Shown in pieces: positions 15,354 to 22,914 of a stretch of DNA of 25,544 nt. A program made the position numbers and the translations under genes. The notes below the pieces were generated by a model. That model saw only the letters and a list, made by a program, of their open reading frames with translations, searched no databases and had not been told where the DNA came from. This DNA is from Faecalibacterium prausnitzii (lineage in GTDB: Bacteria; Bacillota; Clostridia; Oscillospirales; Ruminococcaceae): assembly GCA_004558805.1 (NCBI GenBank), contig SFDE01000022.1:1-25544 (forward strand). Reading direction: 5' to 3'. Every line of letters begins with the position of its first letter. Positions within the stretch are counted from its first letter, which is position 1.

Positions 15354-17663
15354 ATGGTATGTGTTCGATGCCAGAAGCGTCCGGCGATCATCTTCATCCA
15401 GCGGATGGAGAACGGGCAGATGAAACAGGAGGGCTACTGCCTTCACTGCGCCCGTGAGATGCACATCAAACCGGTGGACGATCTGATGAAGCAGTTCGGT
15501 ATGTCGGACCAGGATCTGGATAATATGGAAAGCCGCATGGAGAGCATGATGGAGGAGATGGGAGATGCTAACCCCCTGTCCATGATGATGAACATGGCGG
15601 CAGGGGGAGAGGATGACGGTCCGGAGGACCCGGACGATGATTTGATCCCCGGCAGCAACGCCACCTTCCCGCTGGGATTTTCCGGCAGGGACCGGGGCAC
15701 CGAGGAGAAAAAGAGCGACCGCAAAGGCGGCAGAAAGCCCCCCAAGCGGAAGTTTTTGGACACCTACTGCGAGAACCTGACCCGGAAGGCGCGGGAAGGC
15801 AGGCTGGATGACATCATCGGACGGGACCGGGAGATCTACCGCACCATCCAGATCCTGAGCCGCCGTCAGAAGAACAACCCCTGCCTCATCGGTGAGGCAG
15901 GCGTGGGCAAGACCGCCATTGCCGAGGGCATTGCCCAGCGCATCGCCCGGGGGCAGGTGCCGGCAGGTCTCCAGGATAAGGAGATCTTTTTGCTGGATCT
16001 GACCAGCCTTGTGGCGGGCACCCAGTTCCGGGGGCAGTTTGAGCAGCGGGTAAAGGGCTTGCTCGGCGAGGTAAAGGCGGCAGGCAATGTGATCCTGTTT
16101 ATTGACGAGATCCACACCATCACCTCGGCGGGAGAGAGCGAAGGCGCCATGAACGCCGGCAACATCCTCAAGCCGGCGCTGTCCCGCGGGGAGATCCAGG
16201 TCATTGGCGCCACCACCTTTAACGAGTACCGCAAGTACATCGAGAAGGATCAGGCGCTGGAGCGCCGGTTCCAGCCGGTGCGGGTGGAGGAGCCCAGTGT
16301 GGCAGACACCCTTGCGGTGATGAACGGCATCAAGGGCTACTACGAGGCGCACCACCATGTGCAGGTGCCCCCGGACGTCCTTGCCGCCACCGTCACCCTC
16401 AGCGAGCGGTACATCACCGACCGGTATCTGCCGGATAAGGCGATCGACCTGCTGGATGAGGCGTGCGCCTGCTGCAATCTGGCACATCCGGAGATCTCGG
16501 AGTTCCTTGTGATGCAGAAGGAGCTGGATGGGCTGAAGCAGGAAGAGGCGGAGATGGAAAGCACCGATGTCAACCAGCCCATCGATTACGAGCAGGTGGC
16601 ACAGCGCAAGACCCGCATCGCCAAGCTGGAAAGCGAACTGCCCGCCAAGCAGGCAGCGGCAAGCCAGATCCAGGTGACCATGGAGGACGTGGCAAAGGTC
16701 GTTGAGCTGTGGACCGGCATCCCGGCGGTGAAGATCCGGGAGACCGAGTATGTCAAGCTGGCAGGGCTGGAAAACCAGCTGAAGCAGAAGATCATCGGGC
16801 AGGACGAGGCAGTGCATCTGGTGGCGCAGGCGATCAAGCGCAGCCGGGCGGACTTGTCCGGTCGCCGCCGCCCGGCAAGCTTTATCTTTGTGGGACCCAC
16901 CGGCGTGGGCAAGACCGAGCTGGTAAAGCAGCTGGCAAACCAGCTCTTTGACGGTCCGGACCCCCTGATCCGGCTGGACATGAGCGAGTATATGGAAAAG
17001 TACGCCGTGTCCCGGATGATCGGTTCTCCTCCGGGCTATGTGGGCTACGAGGAGGCGGGACAGCTGACCGAAAAAGTGCGCCGCCGCCCCTACAGCGTGG
17101 TGCTCTTTGACGAGATCGAAAAGGCACACCCGGATGTGATGAACATCCTGCTGCAGATCCTGGATGAGGGCAAGATCAACGATGCGCAGGGACGCACGGT
17201 GGACTTTTCCAACACGGTGATCTGCATGACCTCCAACGCAGGCAGCAGCGACCAAAGCACCGGAGGGCTGGGCTTCAACAAGAGCGAAGAGCAGCGCAGC
17301 GAGGAAAAGACCCGGAAGGCACTGGCACAGTTCCTGCGCCCGGAATTTCTGGGGCGGGTGGACGAGGTTATCGCCTTCAAGCCCCTGAACCAGCAGACCC
17401 TGGAGGGCATTGCTGCCCTGATGCTGGATGAGTACAAGGCAGGCATGAAGGCAAAGGGTATCGCCTACAGCTACACTCCGGCAGCGTTGAAGGCGCTGGT
17501 GGCAAAGAGCCAGGGCGGCAAGTTTGGTGCCCGGGACCTGCGTCGGGTGATCCGGAAAGCAGTGGAGGACCCCGCTGCCGAAAAGCTCATCGACGGGGCA
17601 CTTGCCTCCGGCAGCAGCCTTGTGGTGGACGCAGACGATGCCGGCGAAGTGGTGCTGCGCTGA
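15354..17663 (+). CDS. clpE: ClpE-type AAA+ protein unfoldase with N-terminal zinc finger
   Basis: A 769-residue HSP100 ATPase that unfolds proteins, probably for ClpP. The N-terminus is a zinc finger (Cys3, Cys6, Cys29, Cys32), as in ClpE and McsA, instead of the double Clp-N domain of ClpC. An acidic, Met-rich linker (about 45-100) follows. The first AAA+ domain has Walker A GEAGVGKTA (180-188) and Walker B LFIDEIH (Asp251, Glu252). A short coiled middle region spans about 383-430. The second domain has Walker A GPTGVGKT (514-521) and VLFDEIEKAHPDV (583-595). LGF at 639-641 sits where ClpP-binding loops carry IGF or VGF. AAGGAGGG lies five bases before the ATG. No CtsR operator (GGTCAAA repeats) or ctsR-mcsA-mcsB neighbours are present, which is unusual for clpE. 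Confidence 0.88.
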   Translation: MVCVRCQKRPAIIFIQRMENGQMKQEGYCLHCAREMHIKPVDDLMKQFGMSDQDLDNMESRMESMMEEMGDANPLSMMMNMAAGGEDDGPEDPDDDLIPGSNATFPLGFSGRDRGTEEKKSDRKGGRKPPKRKFLDTYCENLTRKAREGRLDDIIGRDREIYRTIQILSRRQKNNPCLIGEAGVGKTAIAEGIAQRIARGQVPAGLQDKEIFLLDLTSLVAGTQFRGQFEQRVKGLLGEVKAAGNVILFIDEIHTITSAGESEGAMNAGNILKPALSRGEIQVIGATTFNEYRKYIEKDQALERRFQPVRVEEPSVADTLAVMNGIKGYYEAHHHVQVPPDVLAATVTLSERYITDRYLPDKAIDLLDEACACCNLAHPEISEFLVMQKELDGLKQEEAEMESTDVNQPIDYEQVAQRKTRIAKLESELPAKQAAASQIQVTMEDVAKVVELWTGIPAVKIRETEYVKLAGLENQLKQKIIGQDEAVHLVAQAIKRSRADLSGRRRPASFIFVGPTGVGKTELVKQLANQLFDGPDPLIRLDMSEYMEKYAVSRMIGSPPGYVGYEEAGQLTEKVRRRPYSVVLFDEIEKAHPDVMNILLQILDEGKINDAQGRTVDFSNTVICMTSNAGSSDQSTGGLGFNKSEEQRSEEKTRKALAQFLRPEFLGRVDEVIAFKPLNQQTLEGIAALMLDEYKAGMKAKGIAYSYTPAALKALVAKSQGGKFGARDLRRVIRKAVEDPAAEKLIDGALASGSSLVVDADDAGEVVLR

Positions 17664-17711
17664 CAGTACCCGGCAGTCTGCCCATAGGCAGGGCATAAGA
17701 CCTTAAACAAT

Positions 17712-17779
17712 AAAGCATCCCCGGCAGGTCCCGGACCCGAAAGAGTCCGGCAAGACCTGCCGGGGATGCTTTTGTTTTT
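17712..17779. terminator. Strong bidirectional terminator between clpE and recQ
   Basis: A stem of about 19 bp (17712-17730 with 17754-17772) encloses a second hairpin (CCGGAC with GTCCGG, 17731-17750). T-rich runs lie on both sides: TTTTGTTTTT on the plus strand and TTTATTGTTT on the minus strand. It serves both convergent genes. Confidence 0.88.
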
Positions 17780-17785
17780 CGGGGG

Positions 17786-19363
17786 TCAGCTCCGGCTCTC
17801 CACAGCGTCCTCGATGACCCGCAAAAAGGCGTTGCCGTAGCGGGCGGCTTTCTTTTCGCCTACGCCGCTGATGTTCAGCAGCTCGTCCAGACTCAGGGGC
17901 TTTTTTACCACCATCTCCCGGAGGGTGGAATCGCTGAACACCATAAAGGCAGGCAGGTTCTGCTTGCCTGCAAGGCGCTTGCGCAAAGCGTAAAGGGCGT
18001 TCAGCAGTGCTTCGTCTGCCTGGCTGAGGGGTTTGCTGTGCCCGGTGCGGCGGCGGGGCTTTTCTTCCAGACGACGGGCAGAGGCGGCGGCACGGCGGTG
18101 GGATTCCACCAGCTGCCACTGTGCCTCCTGCTGGGCAGCAAGGCAGCAGGAGCAGTTGCCGCAGTTTGCCCCGGCGGCTTCCCCAAAGTATTGCAGCAGA
18201 AAGCCCCGCAGGCACTGGGAGGTGGTGGAATAGAAGGTCATGTACTTCAGCCGCTCCTCCGCCTTCCGGGCAGCTTCCGCCTTTACGTCTGCCGGCAAGC
18301 CGTTGTCTGCCTCCTTCTCCTTGTCGATGAAAAACCGGATGGTGCGCACATCGGTGCCGGAGTACAGCAGGATGCAGCGTGCCGGCTGCCCGTCCCGTCC
18401 GGCACGCCCGGCTTCCTGATAATAGCTTTCCAGATCCTTGGGCATATTGTAGTGGATCACAAACCGCACGTTGGGTTTGTCGATGCCCATGCCAAAGGCG
18501 TTGGTCGCCACCATCACCTGCACCCGGTCGTACAGGAAGTCGTCCTGATTTTTCCGGCGAGTCTCCGGGTCCAGCTTGGCGTGGTAGGCGGCAGCGGCAA
18601 TGCTGTGGCTCTGGAGCAGTCGGGTGGTCTCATCCACCTGCTTTGTGGTGCTGCAATAGACGATGCCGGCGTGGTCCCCCTCCCGGAGCACCAGTTCCAG
18701 CAGCCGCTGGGGCTTTTCGCTGGGCAGGGCGCGCTGGGTCTCAAAGTACAGGTTGGGGCGGTCGAAGCTGGCGGTGACCTCGTAGGGGGTGCGGAGGGCA
18801 AGGCGGTTCCGGATATCCTCCCGGACGTGGGCGGTGGCAGTGGCGGTAAAGGCAGTGACCACCGGGCGCTGGGGCAGGCTATCCACAAAATCCCGGATCC
18901 GCAGGTAGCTGGGGCGGAAGTCCTGCCCCCACTGGCTGATGCAGTGCGCCTCGTCCACCGTCACCATGCTGATCTGCTGTTCCTGCACGAACCGCTGGAA
19001 TCCGGGCATTTCCAGCCGCTCCGGTGCCACATAGATGATCTTATACCAGCCCTGCCGGGCACGGTGGAGCATCAGCGCCTTCTGGTTGTCGGTCAGACTG
19101 TTGTTCAGAAAGGCGGCGGCAACACCTGCCTGCACCAGCGCCCCCACCTGATCTTTCATGAGGCTCACCAGAGGGGAGATGACCAGAGTGATGCCCGGCA
19201 ACAGCAGCGCCGGCACCTGATAGCAGATGGACTTGCCGGCACCGGTGGGCATCACCGCCAGCACGTCCTGCCCCGCAAGGATGCTGCGGACGATCTGCTC
19301 CTGCCCGGGGCGGAAATCGTCATAACCAAATATTTTTTTCAGGATAGAATGGGGGGTCTCCAT
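17786..19363 (-). CDS. recQ: ATP-dependent DNA helicase RecQ (short form)
   Basis: A superfamily 2 helicase moving 3' to 5', acting in recombination repair and fork restart. Walker A is MPTGAGKS (38-45), the DEAH box VDEAHCISQWGQDFRPSY begins near 135, motif III is FTATAT, and motifs V-VI are ATNAFGMGIDKPNVRF and YYQEAGRAGRDG. The zinc site Cys383, Cys400, Cys403 and Cys406 is present. A C-terminal HRDC domain spans about 448-520. Between zinc site and HRDC there are only about 40 basic, low-complexity residues, so the winged-helix (RQC) domain of about 100 residues is absent, and the 525-residue length fits that. GGAGGAAGCC precedes the ATG. It is convergent with clpE and divergent from a glycosyltransferase gene. 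Confidence 0.93.
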   Translation of the reverse strand: METPHSILKKIFGYDDFRPGQEQIVRSILAGQDVLAVMPTGAGKSICYQVPALLLPGITLVISPLVSLMKDQVGALVQAGVAAAFLNNSLTDNQKALMLHRARQGWYKIIYVAPERLEMPGFQRFVQEQQISMVTVDEAHCISQWGQDFRPSYLRIRDFVDSLPQRPVVTAFTATATAHVREDIRNRLALRTPYEVTASFDRPNLYFETQRALPSEKPQRLLELVLREGDHAGIVYCSTTKQVDETTRLLQSHSIAAAAYHAKLDPETRRKNQDDFLYDRVQVMVATNAFGMGIDKPNVRFVIHYNMPKDLESYYQEAGRAGRDGQPARCILLYSGTDVRTIRFFIDKEKEADNGLPADVKAEAARKAEERLKYMTFYSTTSQCLRGFLLQYFGEAAGANCGNCSCCLAAQQEAQWQLVESHRRAAASARRLEEKPRRRTGHSKPLSQADEALLNALYALRKRLAGKQNLPAFMVFSDSTLREMVVKKPLSLDELLNISGVGEKKAARYGNAFLRVIEDAVESRS

Positions 19364-19427
19364 GGCTTCCTCCGTAATGATGCCAGACAGGGGCGCTGCC
19401 GGATGCAGACGTCGTTACAACCTTATA

Positions 19428-19436
19428 AGTATAGCA
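19428..19436 (-). promoter_or_regulatory. Extended -10 promoter of recQ
   Basis: On the minus strand TGCTATACT (19436-19428) is an extended -10 element about 65 bases upstream of the recQ start. I see no good -35. Confidence 0.5.
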
Positions 19437-19534
19437 CAAAACGCCCTCCGGGGCACGGAAAAGGGTCATTTTGCGCCGAAAAGCAGGAAAAATCAAGGTA
19501 TTTTTTGCGAAGCATAGCTTTTCAGGGTCTAAAA

Positions 19535-19543
19535 TGCTATAAT
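19535..19543 (+). promoter_or_regulatory. Extended -10 promoter of the glycosyltransferase gene
   Basis: TGCTATAAT (19535-19543) is a perfect extended -10 element. The -35 region (TAGCTT at 19515-19520, 17-base spacer) is poor, which extended -10 promoters tolerate. The leader that follows is about 80 bases long and structured. Confidence 0.6.
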
Positions 19544-19628
19544 GAGAACACATATCTCCATCCGGCAGAGGTGCCGGTGGATCTTCCGGAACGATCTCCG
19601 GAACAAGGGAATAAAGGAGCTTTAGAAT

Positions 19629-20654
19629 ATGCAGAAACTTATTACCTTTGCCGTGCCCTGCTACAACTCAGCGGCATATATGCGTCACTGCATCGAGACT
19701 CTGCTTTCGGCAGGAGAACAGGCAGAGATCATTCTGGTGGACGACGGTTCCACTAAAGATGACACCCCGGCGATCTGCGACGAGTACGCCGCCAAGTACC
19801 CCACCATCGTCAAGGCGATCCATCAGGAAAACGGCGGTCACGGCGAGGGCGTCAATCAGGGCATCCGGAACGCTTCCGGTATGTATTACAAGGTGGTGGA
19901 CAGTGACGACTGGCTGGACACCGACTGCCTGCAGAAGGTGCTGGCAAAGCTCAGCGCACTGGTGGAGCGTCACACCGCCCCGGACCTGATGATCTGCAAC
20001 TACGTGTATGAGCATGTGGAGGACGGCACCAGCTATACCGTGCGGTACACCAACGTGTTCCCAGAGAACCGGCTGTTCAGCTGGATGCATGTGAGACACT
20101 TCCGCCCGGACCAGAACCTGCTGATGCACTCGGTGATCTACCGCACCGAGGTGCTGCGTCAGTGCGGCATGGTGCTGCCCAAGCACACCTTCTATGTGGA
20201 CAACATCTTTGTGTACCAGCCCCTGCCCTACGTCAAGAGCATGTACTATATGAATCTGGACCTGTACCGGTACTTCATCGGTCGTGCCGACCAGAGCGTC
20301 AACGAGAGCGTCATGGTAAAGCGGGTGGACCAGCAGCTGCGGGTCACAAAGCACATGATCGACTGCCAGGACCTGGATGCCCTGAAGGACCGCAAGCGCC
20401 TGCGTGCCTATATGCTCCACTACCTGTCCATGATGATGTCGGTGAGCGATATCTTTCTGCTGCTGGACGGCACCCCGGAGGCATACACCAAAAAGAAGGA
20501 GCTGTGGAATTACCTGAAGGAGCAGGTAAGCCCCAGTGTGTACCGCTCTGTGGTGCTGAGTCTGGGCGGCGTGACCAACATGAACTTCCCCGGCAGCAGC
20601 AAGGTGATCCTGGGCGGCTACCGTCTGGCACAGAAAGTGGTCAAATTCAATTAA
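19629..20654 (+). CDS. Family 2 glycosyltransferase
   Basis: A 341-residue GT-A fold enzyme that transfers a sugar from a nucleotide donor. The fold begins ITFAVPCYNSAAYM. The nucleotide-binding VDDGSTKDDT lies at 37-46, then HQENGGHGEGVNQGIRNASG (65-84), and the metal-binding acids in VVDSDDWLD (Asp91, Asp93, Asp94). The C-terminal third (about 210-341) is charged and helical with no membrane segment, so it is cytosolic or membrane-associated. Donor and acceptor cannot be read; surface polysaccharide or glycolipid synthesis is the usual role of such EpsJ-like enzymes. AAGGAG lies nine bases before the ATG. It is a single-gene unit with its own promoter and terminator. Confidence 0.88.
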   Translation: MQKLITFAVPCYNSAAYMRHCIETLLSAGEQAEIILVDDGSTKDDTPAICDEYAAKYPTIVKAIHQENGGHGEGVNQGIRNASGMYYKVVDSDDWLDTDCLQKVLAKLSALVERHTAPDLMICNYVYEHVEDGTSYTVRYTNVFPENRLFSWMHVRHFRPDQNLLMHSVIYRTEVLRQCGMVLPKHTFYVDNIFVYQPLPYVKSMYYMNLDLYRYFIGRADQSVNESVMVKRVDQQLRVTKHMIDCQDLDALKDRKRLRAYMLHYLSMMMSVSDIFLLLDGTPEAYTKKKELWNYLKEQVSPSVYRSVVLSLGGVTNMNFPGSSKVILGGYRLAQKVVKFN

Positions 20655-20665
20655 GTTGCACTCGA

Positions 20666-20698
20666 ATGGACTGCCGATGCGCGGCGGTCCATTTTTTT
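20666..20698 (+). terminator. Terminator of the glycosyltransferase gene
   Basis: ATGGACTGCCG (20666-20676) pairs with CGGCGGTCCAT (20682-20692) through one G-U pair, followed by seven T residues (20692-20698). Confidence 0.9.
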
Positions 20699-20739
20699 GC
20701 GCCATCCAGTAAATTTGCGGCTCAGAACAAAGAGAGATG

Positions 20740-20768
20740 TTGCTTTTTGACCCGGTGGGTAGTATACT
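20740..20768 (+). promoter_or_regulatory. Promoter of the cation/proton antiporter gene
   Basis: TTGCTT (20740-20745) and TATACT (20763-20768) with a 17-base spacer. The resulting leader is about 130 bases long and contains the hairpin at 20866-20891. Confidence 0.6.
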
Positions 20769-20865
20769 ATCTGGGCGTCTGTTTTATCAGCGGACTGCCG
20801 GCGCTCCTTTTATGAAGTTTTCTTTCAACGGCAGCCCTCAGCAATGATCTTATAAGGAGGAAACG

Positions 20866-20891
20866 GCAGCTGCGGGGATAGGCGCAGCTGC
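20866..20891 (+). promoter_or_regulatory. Leader hairpin between Shine-Dalgarno and start codon
   Basis: GCAGCTGCG (20866-20874) and CGCAGCTGC (20883-20891) form a perfect 9-bp stem with loop GGGATAGG. A consensus AAGGAGG (20854-20860) lies upstream and the antiporter ATG (20906) downstream, and no other ribosome binding site is visible near the ATG. Confidence 0.6.
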
Positions 20892-20905
20892 ACGAACAGA
20901 AAATT

Positions 20906-22201
20906 ATGGAACAAATTTTGATCGGACTGTCCCTTGCACTGATTGCAGGACTTCTCATGTCCCGCCTTGCAAAGGCAGCAAATCTTCCGGCGGTCACCTC
21001 ATATCTGGTGGCAGGTCTGCTGCTGGGTCCCTTCTTTCTGGGCAGACTGGGGCTCAGCGGGCTGGGCTTTGGCTTTGGCACTCTGGAGCAGGTGGAGGGC
21101 TACGGCATCGTCACCCAGGTAGCGCTGGGCTTCATCGCCTTTGTCATCGGCAACGAGTTCCGCCTCAGCGCCCTGAAGACCATGGGTCAGCAGGCGATCA
21201 CCGTGGGTATTGCACAGGCAGTCATCACTACGGCGCTGGTGGATGTGGTGCTGGTGGTGGTGCACCTCCTTTTCCCGGATGTGATCTCCATGGCATCGGC
21301 GATCACGCTGGGCGCCATTGCCGCCGCCACTGCTCCCGCCGCCACCCTCATGGTGGTCAAGCAGTACAAGGCGGACGGTCCTCTGACCCACCTGCTGTTG
21401 ATGGTGGTCGCCATTGACGACGCCGTGGGTCTGTTGTTGTTCTCTGCATCCTACGGCGTGGCAAACGCTCTGGAGCAGGGTCACATGGACCCGGTCAGCG
21501 TCATTGTGGAGCCTCTGGTGGAGATCACCCTGTCCCTGCTGATGGGTGCAGTGGCAGGCTATGTGCTGAACCTGCTGGAGGTCTACTTCCACTCCCGTTC
21601 CAAGCGTATGAGCCTGTCGGTGGCATTCGTCCTGCTCACCGTGGGTCTTTCCATGATCAGGTTTGAGATGGGCGGCGTTCAGTGCGGCTTCTCACTGCTG
21701 CTGGTCTGCATGATGACAGGCACCGTGTTCTGCAACGTCTGCCCCACTTCGGAAGAGCTGATGGACCGTCTGGACCGGTGGGTGTCTCCCGTCAACATCC
21801 TCTTCTTTGTGCTGTCCGGCGCAGAGCTGGACCTGACCATTCTGTCCAACCCGCTGGTGTTGCTCATCGGCGTGGTGTACATCGTGTCCCGCTCCTTTGG
21901 CAAGATCAGCGGTGCCTATGTCAGCTGCCGCACCACCAAGTGCAGCCCCAGCATCCAGAAGTATCTGGGCATCACCCTGCTGCCTCAGGCAGGCGTTGCA
22001 TTGGGTATGGCAGCACAGGCGGCACAGCTGTCCGATGGACACATGGTGCGCAACGTGGTGCTGTTCTCGGTGCTGGTATACGAGCTGGTGGGTCCGGTGC
22101 TCACCAAGATGTCTCTCAGCGCCGCAGGAGAGATCAAGCCCGAGGGTCGTACCAGTGCCCGTGTGGAGAACAAGCCGGAAGAGCCGGTCTCTGTGCTCTG
22201 A
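20906..22201 (+). CDS. CPA2-type cation/proton antiporter
   Basis: 431 residues forming about 12 membrane helices: an Na+/H+ exchanger-fold protein that exchanges Na+ or K+ for protons across the cytoplasmic membrane. The broken-helix segment AAATAPAATL (139-148) and the ion-binding pair Asp171-Asp172 in VVAIDDAVGLLLF are characteristic. Two acids at that site suggest an electrogenic exchanger as in NapA-like CPA2 proteins. A short polar tail (about 400-431) follows the last helix, with no TrkA-N regulatory domain. The start at 20906 is the first in-frame ATG consistent with the first helix, but it has no adjacent ribosome binding site; the AAGGAGG 45 bases upstream is separated by a hairpin. 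Which cation is moved cannot be told. Confidence 0.88.
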   Translation: MEQILIGLSLALIAGLLMSRLAKAANLPAVTSYLVAGLLLGPFFLGRLGLSGLGFGFGTLEQVEGYGIVTQVALGFIAFVIGNEFRLSALKTMGQQAITVGIAQAVITTALVDVVLVVVHLLFPDVISMASAITLGAIAAATAPAATLMVVKQYKADGPLTHLLLMVVAIDDAVGLLLFSASYGVANALEQGHMDPVSVIVEPLVEITLSLLMGAVAGYVLNLLEVYFHSRSKRMSLSVAFVLLTVGLSMIRFEMGGVQCGFSLLLVCMMTGTVFCNVCPTSEELMDRLDRWVSPVNILFFVLSGAELDLTILSNPLVLLIGVVYIVSRSFGKISGAYVSCRTTKCSPSIQKYLGITLLPQAGVALGMAAQAAQLSDGHMVRNVVLFSVLVYELVGPVLTKMSLSAAGEIKPEGRTSARVENKPEEPVSVL

Positions 22202-22232
22202 GCCTGAGCTGGATCGGACCTGATTAAAAAAT

Positions 22233-22287
22233 AACGCCCCGGTTTTCCACCGCTCCCTGAGAGCGTTGTGGAAAACCGGGGCGTTTT
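22233..22287. terminator. Bidirectional terminator between antiporter gene and nrdG
   Basis: An 18-bp perfect stem (AACGCCCCGGTTTTCCAC at 22233-22250 with its complement at 22268-22285) encloses a smaller CGCTC-GAGCG hairpin. TTTT follows on the plus strand, and TATTTTTTAA on the minus strand. It ends both convergent transcripts. Confidence 0.9.
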
Positions 22288-22291
22288 GCTG

Positions 22292-22846
22292 TTAATCCAT
22301 GGTATGGGTGGCAAAGACCTTTTCGTCCTGCCACCACACCGGCTGCCCGGCGGCAAGGCTTTTGGGCACGTCCAGCAGCCGCTGGTTCCGGCTGCCCCGG
22401 AACCGCAGGGAGATGTCCTTTTCTGCCTCCACAAACTCGCCGTCCACCAGCACATCCAGCAGGCTCAGCAGCTGGTCGGTGACCTCACACCGTGCCATGC
22501 TGGGCTCCCTGCCGGTGAGCTGTTCCAGGGTATAGCCGGAGTAGCACCACACCGTCTTGGCGGGGTACAGCGCCTTGAAGTTCTGCACAAAGGGCAGCAG
22601 TTCCCGCTGGTTCTCCGGCTCCATAGGCTCGCCACCCAGCAGAGAAAGTCCGGCGACATAATCCGGCTGGCAGGAGGCGAACACCTGATTGCGGACGGTC
22701 TTGTTAAAGGGATCGCCGTAGTCAAAGTCCCATGCCACTGCATTAAAGCAGCCGGGGCAGTGGTGACGGCAGCCAGAGACGAATACGCTGGTGCGCACTC
22801 CGGGACCGTTGGCGATGTCGTAATATTTGATGGTTGCGTAGTTCAT
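22292..22846 (-). CDS. nrdG: Anaerobic ribonucleotide reductase activating protein
   Basis: The radical SAM activase that makes the glycyl radical on NrdD under anaerobic conditions. The [4Fe-4S] cysteines Cys26, Cys30 and Cys33 lie in SGCRHHCPGC. The SAM-contact motif LLGGEPM follows, and the N-terminal YYDIANGPGVRTSVFVSGC is typical of NrdG. Length is 184 residues. The ATG at 22846 is chosen because GGAG lies about eight bases upstream and the homologous region begins there; the frame is open to 23050 but overlaps nrdD. It follows nrdD by 68 bases with a terminator-like hairpin in the gap, so its level may be lower than that of NrdD. Confidence 0.95.
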   Translation of the reverse strand: MNYATIKYYDIANGPGVRTSVFVSGCRHHCPGCFNAVAWDFDYGDPFNKTVRNQVFASCQPDYVAGLSLLGGEPMEPENQRELLPFVQNFKALYPAKTVWCYSGYTLEQLTGREPSMARCEVTDQLLSLLDVLVDGEFVEAEKDISLRFRGSRNQRLLDVPKSLAAGQPVWWQDEKVFATHTMD

Positions 22847-22860
22847 AGCTGAAACTCCAT

Positions 22861-22887
22861 ATAAAAAGCTCCCCTCTAGGGGGAGCT
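22861..22887 (-). terminator. Terminator-like hairpin between nrdD and nrdG
   Basis: On the minus strand AGCTCCCC and GGGGAGCT (22887-22880 and 22874-22867, loop of 5) form an 8-bp stem followed by TTTTTAT. The plus-strand segment 22867-22909 also resembles one end of the repeat element at 9699 and 12471, so it may be a remnant of that element working as an attenuator. Confidence 0.6.
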
Positions 22888-22914
22888 GGCGATGCAAAGC
22901 GTGGACAGAGAAGA

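Noticed and set aside
15303..17696. 797-codon open frame on the minus strand opposite clpE
   Set aside because: It mirrors the clpE codon pattern, and clpE has all its AAA+ motifs. No family features are visible on the opposite strand.
18038..19756. 572-codon open frame on the plus strand opposite recQ, running into the glycosyltransferase gene
   Set aside because: It crosses the recQ promoter, the divergent spacer and the start of another gene in a different frame. The protein shows no domain.
20747..20768. Promoter using TTGACC (20747-20752) with TATACT (20763-20768)
   Set aside because: The spacer is only 10 bases. TTGCTT at 20740-20745 gives the correct 17.
20812..20847. Eleven-codon leader peptide frame (MKFSFNGSPQQ) ahead of the antiporter
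   Set aside because: No ribosome binding site precedes it and the peptide has no run of one regulatory amino acid. It may be chance, though it lies in the leader and ends just before AAGGAGG.
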